NCBI RefSeq assembly: GCF_009695935.1
Contig: NZ_VUMY01000004.1
Coordinates: 62,001 to 126,000 of the forward strand
Direction: 5' to 3'
Source of the DNA: Mobiluncus porci
GTDB taxonomy: Bacteria; Actinomycetota; Actinomycetes; Actinomycetales; Actinomycetaceae
DNA: 64,000 nucleotides
The position numbers and the translations under genes were made by a program. Shown in pieces: positions 55,030-61,861 of the stretch. Under the pieces are notes generated by a model. That model did not search any database and was not told the origin of the DNA. It was given only the letters and a program-made list of their open reading frames with translations. Position 1 is the first letter of the stretch. Every line of letters starts with the position of its first letter.

Positions 55030-55283
55030 AGAGCTATCGCGACGGAGCCGTTTTGCCCCTTTTCGCTCCAAGAGAGAGGAAAGCCTTCCTCGCCTGACAA
55101 GCATTCCTCCCAGCCAGTCACAGAACAACGATCATAACCAAGCAAACAAGCCGCCTGTTTCGCAGTCCACCCAAGCTCTAACAACTCCAACGCATACTCA
55201 CGCACAGCCGAACCAGACCACCTACCACCCAAGAGCGCAACTCCCTTCCAAAAAAACGTTGCACTCATCATCTGACACCGCAT
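55008..55283 (-). pseudogene. Possible transposase N-terminal remnant
   Basis: A 91-residue minus-strand frame contains REYALELLELGWTAKQAACL followed by GYDRCSVTGWEE, a helix-turn-helix pattern like the first part of insertion-sequence transposases. The frame then degenerates and runs into the end of phoH. No terminal repeats or catalytic domain are visible. It may be a decayed insertion, or chance. Confidence 0.35.
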
Positions 55284-55375
55284 TATTTCCAGTGCGGGAG
55301 TTTTTTTCCTGGGTTTGGACCAGCCCTCCCGAGAACTAGGCCAACTTGGGAGTGAAAATAGGGGATAATTAGGGT

Positions 55376-55828
55376 ATGTCTGTGGAAATTAATAATGAAA
55401 CCGGCTGGGATCTCGATCTCACGGAGTTCACCGATCTCGTGTCCTTCTGTCTCGAACAGCTCTATGTCTCTCCGGCGGCGGAGATAAACATTATGATGGT
55501 GGACCTAAAGACTATGACGGAACTCCATATGAAGTGGATGGATCTTCCCGGCCCCACCGACGTACTTTCCTTTCCTATGGATGAGCTCACTCCCGGGCGG
55601 GAGGGCCACCCTTCCGAAGCGGGGGTTCTCGGGGATATCGTTTTGTGTCCGGATGTGGCTGCCGAGCAAGCGAAAGACGCTGGTCACGCCCCGGTCGAAG
55701 AGATGCTTTTGCTGACCGTTCACGGATTGCTGCACCTTCTCGGATTCGACCATGCCGAGCCCGCTGAGGAGAAGGCCATGTTTACCCTCCAGCGCAATCT
55801 CTTGCTGAACTTCCTCGCGGAACGGTAG
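55376..55828 (+). CDS. ybeY: Endoribonuclease YbeY
   Basis: Zinc-dependent RNase for 16S rRNA 3'-end maturation and 70S quality control. The 150-residue protein has the metal site HGLLHLLGFDH (three His) near its C-terminus, the MKWMDLPGPTDVLSFPMDE region and GDIVLCPDVA. It follows phoH, its usual partner, after a 346-bp gap and precedes the corC-type gene by 11 bp. Confidence 0.96.
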   Translation: MSVEINNETGWDLDLTEFTDLVSFCLEQLYVSPAAEINIMMVDLKTMTELHMKWMDLPGPTDVLSFPMDELTPGREGHPSEAGVLGDIVLCPDVAAEQAKDAGHAPVEEMLLLTVHGLLHLLGFDHAEPAEEKAMFTLQRNLLLNFLAER

Positions 55829-55839
55829 GTCGACAAGCG

Positions 55840-57126
55840 ATGATTTTTTCTTCCGTAGCGTACGCGGTCTTGGGACTGGTCGGGGCTCTGTCGTTCCTCT
55901 TGACAGTGCCGCTGTCTCTCAGCGAGGGCGCGATGTCGCGGCTGTCTCTGGCGAGCGCGAAAGACCTCGAAGAAGCGGGGGTGAAGCGGGCGAGTGAGAT
56001 TCAACAACTTGCTGAACATCGGCGGGAAGTGCTGGCCTATCTTCGTTCGACCCGCTCCGTGGCAGTGTCCTCCGGCTTGGGATCATCTGCTTTGCTGGCT
56101 TCCCAAATTCCCTGGTTGTGGTGGGTAGTGGCTCTCGGGCTTATTGCTTTTGGGGCGCTGATGTTGCTGGTGTTGACCCTGCCGGAGAACTGGATTGGGC
56201 GTCGGTACCCTGACAAGGTGATTCGCTATCTGGCCGGTTTCATTACGGTGGTGTGGAATCTCGGGAAACCGTTGGGGCGTTTGTGGAATGCAGCTCGCGG
56301 CCCCGCGGCTCAAACCGAGCAAGAGGCGCGCGACGAGGTTGCGAATGACCTGCGGGAGATGGTTGACCAGATGGGGGAGCCTGACACTATCGAGGAGGCC
56401 GACCGTGAGATGATTTGGTCGGTCTTTGAGATGGGGCGCACTCTGGTTCGCGAGGTCATGGTGCCGCGGGTGGACATGGTCACGATTGAGGCGGAGAAAT
56501 CGCTGCAAAAGGCACTAACCTTGTTTGTCCGCTCCGGTTTTTCGCGGGTTCCGGTCATCGGGGATGACGCCGATGACGTGCGCGGGGTGCTGTATCTGAA
56601 AGATGTGCTGCGCCGCATTAATGAAGACGAAACCGGTGCGGCGCGGAAGATGACCGCCGCCCAGGCTATGCGGGAGGCGAGGTTTATCCCGGAGATGAAC
56701 CTGGTGGATGACACTTTGCGGGATATGCAAGAGGGCGCCTACCACATGGCCATCCTCGTTGATGAATACGGACTCATTGCGGGGCTCGTGACTTTGGAGG
56801 ATTTGATCGAGGAAGTAATTGGGGAGGTCTCCGACGAGCATGACCACTCCGAGCGGGAGCCGGAACAGCAGCCGGGTGGGTCTTGGATTGTGGCGGCGCG
56901 GATGCCGCTCGTGGATTTGAATGACCTGTTGGGGACCGAGATCGAGGACGAGGACGTGGACACGGTTGGCGGGCTGTTGACGAAGGCCGTTGGGGTCGTG
57001 CCGCTGGTGGGAGCCGCGGCGGAGGTGGATGGACTGGAGCTGCGGGCGGTAGAGGCTGCGGGGCGCCGCCGCCAGGTCTCCGCGATTGAGGTTCGCGAAG
57101 TCCCGCCGCTCCTTGACGAGGATTAA
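55840..57126 (+). CDS. CorC/HlyC-type CNNM transporter-like protein
   Basis: A 428-residue membrane protein of the CNNM/CorC family (DUF21, CBS pair, CorC_HlyC domain), linked to Mg2+ or Co2+ handling. Four or so membrane helices lie in about 1-150. The CBS pair starts REVMVPRVDMVTIEAEKSLQ and ends YHMAILVDEYGLIAGLVTLEDLIEEVIGEV. The C-terminal FAD-like CorC domain (about 330-420) includes DVDTVGGLLTKAVGVVP. The second CBS-like segment is typical. It sits between ybeY and era, the normal actinobacterial order. Confidence 0.92.
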   Translation: MIFSSVAYAVLGLVGALSFLLTVPLSLSEGAMSRLSLASAKDLEEAGVKRASEIQQLAEHRREVLAYLRSTRSVAVSSGLGSSALLASQIPWLWWVVALGLIAFGALMLLVLTLPENWIGRRYPDKVIRYLAGFITVVWNLGKPLGRLWNAARGPAAQTEQEARDEVANDLREMVDQMGEPDTIEEADREMIWSVFEMGRTLVREVMVPRVDMVTIEAEKSLQKALTLFVRSGFSRVPVIGDDADDVRGVLYLKDVLRRINEDETGAARKMTAAQAMREARFIPEMNLVDDTLRDMQEGAYHMAILVDEYGLIAGLVTLEDLIEEVIGEVSDEHDHSEREPEQQPGGSWIVAARMPLVDLNDLLGTEIEDEDVDTVGGLLTKAVGVVPLVGAAAEVDGLELRAVEAAGRRRQVSAIEVREVPPLLDED

Positions 57127-57295
57127 ACGGAGCAAACGTGGGCGCCGCGACAACGGCGGAGGCGTAAGCGACGGCAACGATGTGCCGTCGTAGCCGTAGC
57201 ACCTCTAACGGTGCTCTCGCCGTCAGTCGGAGCGAAAGGGAACCGTCCCCAGTTTGCGTAGCGAAAAGCGAACCCGTCGAGCCGTAATCTGACTC

Positions 57296-57325
57296 GGACA
57301 CTAACTTGACTTCAAGTTAGTGTCC
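57296..57325. repeat. Family C palindrome, copy 3
   Basis: GGACACTAACTTGA and TCAAGTTAGTGTCC are exact complements with a two-base centre. It is the cleanest copy of the family. Confidence 0.85.
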
Positions 57326-57364
57326 ACGACCTAGCGAATCGCCATGAGCTGCGAATCTGCCTAA

Positions 57365-57398
57365 CCGGACACTGTTTTGATGTCAAGTTAGTGTCCGG
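57365..57398. repeat. Family C palindrome, copy 4
   Basis: CCGGACACTGTTTTGA and TCAAGTTAGTGTCCGG are nearly complementary. It ends 16 bp before the era start and may influence era expression. Confidence 0.8.
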
Positions 57399-57413
57399 AT
57401 TAGAATCAAGCCG

Positions 57414-58448
57414 ATGGAAGATTTACTGTTTACCGGCGGGTGGACCGAGGATTTTCGCGCGGGTTTCGTGGCAGTTTTGGGCCGTCCAAACGTCGGGAAG
57501 TCAACGCTCATAAACGCGATGGTCGGTCGGAAAATCGCTATCACCTCCGCGCGGCCCGAAACGACCCGCCACGTTGCGCGCGGCATCGTTCATCGCGATA
57601 AATTCCAGTTGGTGCTGGTTGACACCCCTGGCATTCACCGCCCCCGCACGCTGCTTGGGAAGCGCCTGAACGACATGGTCGAAGAGGCCCAGGCCGACGT
57701 TGACCTCATTGTTTTCTGCGTCCCCGCGGACCAAGAGATTGGCCCCGGCGACCGGCGGATTGTTGAAAAACAGCTCCGGCCTCACCCCAAGATTCCCGCA
57801 GTCGCGGTTGTGACGAAAACCGACGCGGCCTCTCGCGAGAAAATCGCCGCCCAGCTCCTTGCGGTGAGTGAACTCTACGATTTCGAGGACATCGTGCCGG
57901 TTTCGGCCCGGGTTGGCGACCAAGTCCAGCTCCTGATTGACCTCCTCGGCGGGCTCATGCCGCTGTCCCCGCCGCTCTATCCGGAGGGCCAGGATTCGGA
58001 TGAGGACACGGAAATCATGATTGCCGAACTCATCCGCGAGGCCGCGCTCGAGGGTCTCGGACAGGAGCTGCCGCACTCGCTGGCGGTTCAGGTGGAGGAA
58101 ATCATCAAGTCGCCCGGGGGAGGCGGGTTCAGCAAGGGATTGCCTGTCAGCAAGGGCGGGCCGGGTGAGTCGGGCGGATTCAGCAAGGGCGAACCTGATA
58201 CTCTCGAAAACCCCGGCAAGCGCCGCAAGTCAGAAACCTGGCGGATTCTCGTGAATCTCTTTGTGGAACGCGACTCTCAAAAGTCGATTGTGATTGGCTG
58301 GAAAGGGAGTCGGCTCAAGGAAATCGGCACGCGGGCTCGCCCGCAGATTGAGGAACTCCTGGGGCGCCACGTCTTCCTGGATCTCCACGTCCGCACCGCC
58401 AAAGATTGGCAGCAAGACCCCAAGATGTTGAACCGCCTCGGGCTTTAG
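57414..58448 (+). CDS. era: GTPase Era with repeat-coded insert in the KH domain
   Basis: Essential 30S assembly GTPase that binds the 3' end of 16S rRNA. G1 is GRPNVGKSTLINAMVGRK, the switch region is ETTRHVARG, G3 is DTPGIHRPRTLLGKRLN, G4 is VTKTDAA and the C-terminal KH domain includes IVIGWKGSRLKEIGTRARPQIE. At 344 residues it is about 40 longer than usual. The excess (about 238-275, GGGGFSKG and VSKGGPGESGGFSKG) splits the KH domain between its first helix and the RILVNLFVERDSQKS strand and is coded by three family A motifs. The start ATG lies close to a family C palindrome. Confidence 0.95.
   Translation: MEDLLFTGGWTEDFRAGFVAVLGRPNVGKSTLINAMVGRKIAITSARPETTRHVARGIVHRDKFQLVLVDTPGIHRPRTLLGKRLNDMVEEAQADVDLIVFCVPADQEIGPGDRRIVEKQLRPHPKIPAVAVVTKTDAASREKIAAQLLAVSELYDFEDIVPVSARVGDQVQLLIDLLGGLMPLSPPLYPEGQDSDEDTEIMIAELIREAALEGLGQELPHSLAVQVEEIIKSPGGGGFSKGLPVSKGGPGESGGFSKGEPDTLENPGKRRKSETWRILVNLFVERDSQKSIVIGWKGSRLKEIGTRARPQIEELLGRHVFLDLHVRTAKDWQQDPKMLNRLGL
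58126..58192 (+). repeat. Three family A motifs inside era
   Basis: GGGTTCAGCAAGGGATTG, CTGTCAGCAAGGGCGGG and GGATTCAGCAAGGGCGA lie within 67 bp. They encode GFSKG, VSKGG and GFSKG in the KH-domain insert. Confidence 0.85.
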
Positions 58449-58551
58449 TTTTTTTATTTATGCATTCCGTGGAACCCCGAACATGACGTGACCACTTCCG
58501 CGGAGCGTCTGAGACCGAGCTTTTCCTGCGCGCGCTGGCCCCACAGAATAG

Positions 58552-60435
58552 TTAACGCCCAAGTCGAGCCAATAACCCCTTGACGTCGCGGGCCGCGCCT
58601 TTGTCTGCCGACAAGGCCGCGGCGGCGTAGAGCTTCAACGCGTCAGTTACCTCGCGCTCGCGAGCTACCGGCGTCCACGGGTGCTCCCGCGCCTCCATTG
58701 CTGCCCGCCGCCGCTCAATCTCGGACTCAGGCACGTCCAGCGTCAACTCCTCAAGGTTCACATCTATCACAATCTTGTCCCCGTCTTCGATCAAGCCAAT
58801 CAGCCCGCCTGCCGCGGCCTCCGGGGAAATGTGCCCGATCGAAATCCCAGAGGTCCCCCCGCTAAACCGCCCGTCCGTAATGAGCGCACAACTCTTCCCG
58901 AGCCCGCGTCCCTTCAGGAACGACGTCGGGTAGAGCATCTCCTGCATTCCCGGGCCCCCGGCGGGCCCCTCATAGCGAATCACGACGACATCCCCAGCCG
59001 AAACCGTCTTGTTCAAAATCTTCTCCACGGCTTCTTCCTGGGATTCCATAACAATGGCCTTGCCTTCGAAGTGCCACAGCTCCGGGTCAATCCCCGCGGC
59101 CTTGACAATCGCCCCATCCGGCGCGAGATTGCCCCGCAAAACCGTCAAACCGCCGCGCGCGACATAGGCGTGTTCGACGTCGCGAATACACCCGCCCGCC
59201 GCGTCCGTGTCCAAAGAATCCCACCTTGCGGTGGCCGAAAACGCCTGGGTCGTCCGGACATTGCCCGGTGCGGCGTGGAAGAGCTCTATCGCCTCCGCAC
59301 TCGCGCGGCCCCCGCGAATATCCCAATCCGCGAGCCATTCCTCCAAAGAGCTATACAAGACCGAGTGGACGTCGTGGTTCAGCAAACCGGCGCGATCCAA
59401 TTCTCCCAACAATGCGGGTACCCCGCCCGCGCGATGCACGTCCTCCATGTGGTAGTCGTTGTGGTTCGGCGCCACCTTTGCCAGAGTCGGGACCCTCCGC
59501 CCAATCTCGGCGATATCGTCGAGTCCGAAATCGAGGGATGCCGCCTGAGCCGCTGCCAGAATATGCAAGACCGTGTTGGAAGACCCGCCCATCGCCATGT
59601 CAAGGCTCATCGCGTTCCTAAAGGCCGCAGACGTCGCAATCGCGCGCGGCAAAACGCTCTCGTCCCCCTCCGAGTAATACCGCTTACACAACTCCACAAT
59701 CAAAGACCCGGCGCGCTCAAAGAGCCCGCGCCGCGCCGCGTGGGTTGCCAAAGTCGAGCCGTTCCCGGGGAGAGCCAAGCCCAAAGCCTCCGTCAAACAG
59801 TTCATCGAGTTTGCGGTGAACATCCCCGAACAAGACCCGCAGGTCGGGCACGATAGCTCCTCGACGCGCTTCAACTCCGCGTCCGTTATCTCATCATTGG
59901 CCGTCGCGTTCATGACCGTAATCAAGTTCCCGCGCCCGCCCACGGAGGGCCCCACAATGTCCTCGGCCGGAATCCCCTTACCGGCCTCCATCGGGCCACC
60001 GGAAACAAATACGGTCGGAATGTTCAACTTCAAAGCCGCGTTCAACATCCCCGGCGTGATCTTGTCGCAGTTCGAGATACAAACCAAGGCGTCGGCGGTG
60101 TGGGCGTTCACCATGTATTCCACGGAGTCAGTAATGATTTCTCGGGAAGGCAGCGAATACAGCATCCCGCCGTGTCCCATCGCGATCCCGTCATCAACGG
60201 CGATCGTGTTGAACTCGCGCGGAACCCCACCCGCGGCCCGCACCGCCTCAGCCACGACCTTCCCCACTTCGCGCAGGTGGATATGACCCGGGACGAATTC
60301 GGTAAAAGAGTTTGCGATGGCAACAATCGGTTTTCCAAAATCTGCGTCCGTCATTCCGGTCGCGCGCCACAAAGAGCGCGCCCCAGCCATATTACGTCCG
60401 GTGGTGGAAGTGGCGCTGCGTAAAGTGTGAGACAT
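58552..60435 (-). CDS. ilvD: Dihydroxy-acid dehydratase
   Basis: Third step of branched-chain amino acid synthesis. The 627-residue iron-sulfur enzyme has [31 protein letters not shown] and [10 protein letters not shown] motifs, and the C-terminal [20 protein letters not shown]. Three Cys ligands for the cluster are visible. GAGAGGAACG before the ATG at 60435 supports the start; the frame is open 37 codons further up without a signal. No leucine-type leader or T-box is seen. It stands alone, downstream of the beta-lactamase-like gene on the same strand. Confidence 0.97.
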   Translation of the reverse strand: MSHTLRSATSTTGRNMAGARSLWRATGMTDADFGKPIVAIANSFTEFVPGHIHLREVGKVVAEAVRAAGGVPREFNTIAVDDGIAMGHGGMLYSLPSREIITDSVEYMVNAHTADALVCISNCDKITPGMLNAALKLNIPTVFVSGGPMEAGKGIPAEDIVGPSVGGRGNLITVMNATANDEITDAELKRVEELSCPTCGSCSGMFTANSMNCLTEALGLALPGNGSTLATHAARRGLFERAGSLIVELCKRYYSEGDESVLPRAIATSAAFRNAMSLDMAMGGSSNTVLHILAAAQAASLDFGLDDIAEIGRRVPTLAKVAPNHNDYHMEDVHRAGGVPALLGELDRAGLLNHDVHSVLYSSLEEWLADWDIRGGRASAEAIELFHAAPGNVRTTQAFSATARWDSLDTDAAGGCIRDVEHAYVARGGLTVLRGNLAPDGAIVKAAGIDPELWHFEGKAIVMESQEEAVEKILNKTVSAGDVVVIRYEGPAGGPGMQEMLYPTSFLKGRGLGKSCALITDGRFSGGTSGISIGHISPEAAAGGLIGLIEDGDKIVIDVNLEELTLDVPESEIERRRAAMEAREHPWTPVAREREVTDALKLYAAAALSADKGAARDVKGLLARLGR

Positions 60436-60560
60436 GAATCGTTCCTCTCTGTTGCGGGTGGCTCCGCGGTGATTTGAACCAACCAATTTCATCCTATTCC
60501 ACAAGTCGCCATGGCCAATAGTCAAGCCAGCCATTCCAAGTCCCATTCAACCTTCGATTT

Positions 60561-60590
60561 ATCGGTGGGGACGGGTCAATCCCCACCGAT
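60561..60590. repeat. Hairpin related to family D between ilvD and the beta-lactamase-like gene
   Basis: ATCGGTGGGG and CCCCACCGAT pair around ACGGGTCAAT. It resembles family D in carrying GGGGACGGG, but the arms and loop are differently arranged. It lies just beyond the stop of the minus-strand gene and may act as its terminator. Confidence 0.6.
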
Positions 60591-60610
60591 GAAAGCCTTA
60601 AATAAAGGCG

Positions 60611-61852
60611 CTAACGCAAAACGCTGGCGAAAGAATCCAAAAGCGCGATCCCCGTAGACATGGAGGATGCCTTCACCGCCATCGCGAGGAAAACCCGATT
60701 CCCGCCGGAATCTTCATACCACCCAAACTGGCGCACGGTGTAGACCTCCCCGCTAGGCCCCCAACCGCCTTTGAACACGGCCCCGGGGAGCCGCCCCATT
60801 CCCCAACGCTGGTCGGGAATCACCTGGCCCATAAACTCGGTCACCTGCTGGGCGTCCTTCAGGCACGGCAACGCGGCCGCGAGCCGAACCTGGTTCGTGG
60901 GCGTCCAAGTTGTTTGGCCGAAAATCGAGTATCCCTCGAGCTTTTGCTCGGTAGGAACGACTGTCTTACTGTCGCCGGCTTGGCGCAAGACCCGGTTCAT
61001 TGCCTCGGCTCGCTCTGAGTTCGATGCGGCCAGTCCCTGCCACAACCGTCCGGCTGCGGCGTTATCCGAGGCCGTAATGGCTTGGCGCATCGAAGCTTGG
61101 AGGTCAAGACCCTTCCCGTCTTGCATCACCGCCACCGCGAGCGGCACCTTCGAAGTTGACCACGCCGGCCAGGCCCCCTCCTTGCCGGCAGTCACGAGCC
61201 CATACTTGGGGTCATACCAGGCCACGGCGATTTCTGCCCCCGCGGCTTCACCAAGAGCCTCGAACTTCTGCCGCAGTTCCAACGCGGTCAGCTTCCCCTT
61301 AGCGGGAGCCACGATTGTCGCCCCGTCGCAGCCTTTTACCGCCTCTGCTGCCCCCGCGCCGGTTCCGCCCGCGGGCGGGGAGGCCGTCCCCGCTGACCCC
61401 GCCAACTCCGAGTCGGCCTCGCAGGGCACCCCGCTCGTGCCCTCTATGCCGTTCAACTGGCAGGGTTTCGTTTCTGTCTCGGGGGAGTCAGCAAGGGATT
61501 GCCCGGGATTAGGGCTCTTATTGCCGATAGAGTCTCCCGAGGACATGCCGGTCACGCGCGAGGAAGGAGCGGCGCTTGGTGACGAAGAGCCCAGAATCTC
61601 GGGATTGGCCCACAACAGCAGTCCTCCGCCCGCGACCAGCGCCACTACGACCGCAACGGCGAAACCAATCCCCAGCCAAAACCGCTGTGAATGACCACCT
61701 GCTTCGGCTATATCCCCGGCTTTTGAGTCTGCTACAGGCTCGTCTCCGCGGGGGAAAGGCCGCCAGTCGGGATCTTTAACGGAGCCAGTAGCGGAGGCAT
61801 CCCGCGCGGCCTGGCCCAGCTCACTCAAACCGGAAGTATCTTCTGGTTTCAT
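60611..61852 (-). CDS. Membrane-anchored class-A beta-lactamase-like serine hydrolase
   Basis: A 413-residue protein with a cytoplasmic tail, one membrane helix (about 60-83), a Ser/Pro/Gly linker and a penicillin-binding-type domain (about 190-410). The active-site SxxK is STSK in WPAWSTSKVPLAVAV (near 230). The SDN motif is in ITASDNAAAG and the third box is KGGWGP. It lacks the typical Glu166 loop of true beta-lactamases. More likely a wall-associated serine hydrolase or a sensor than a secreted resistance enzyme. A family A motif (61484) codes SLADSP in the linker. It follows the acidic gene by 9 bp, probably in one operon. Confidence 0.75.
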   Translation of the reverse strand: MKPEDTSGLSELGQAARDASATGSVKDPDWRPFPRGDEPVADSKAGDIAEAGGHSQRFWLGIGFAVAVVVALVAGGGLLLWANPEILGSSSPSAAPSSRVTGMSSGDSIGNKSPNPGQSLADSPETETKPCQLNGIEGTSGVPCEADSELAGSAGTASPPAGGTGAGAAEAVKGCDGATIVAPAKGKLTALELRQKFEALGEAAGAEIAVAWYDPKYGLVTAGKEGAWPAWSTSKVPLAVAVMQDGKGLDLQASMRQAITASDNAAAGRLWQGLAASNSERAEAMNRVLRQAGDSKTVVPTEQKLEGYSIFGQTTWTPTNQVRLAAALPCLKDAQQVTEFMGQVIPDQRWGMGRLPGAVFKGGWGPSGEVYTVRQFGWYEDSGGNRVFLAMAVKASSMSTGIALLDSFASVLR

Positions 61853-61861
61853 ATTGCCGGC

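Larger units (their letters stand above)
57127..57413. other. Gap before era with two family C palindromes
   Basis: It holds a hairpin cassette near 57165-57190 (CGACGGCA/TGCCGTCG), a family B-like tract to 57270, and the family C palindromes at 57296 and 57365. No gene is visible. Confidence 0.6.

Noticed and set aside
58681-59856. A 391-codon open frame opposite ilvD
   Set aside because: Arg/Pro-rich shadow of the conserved dehydratase gene.
60611-61852. Acquired beta-lactamase resistance gene
   Set aside because: SxxK, SDN and KGG boxes are present, but the protein is membrane-anchored, lacks a clear Glu166 loop and sits in an ordinary operon; a wall-related role is likelier.
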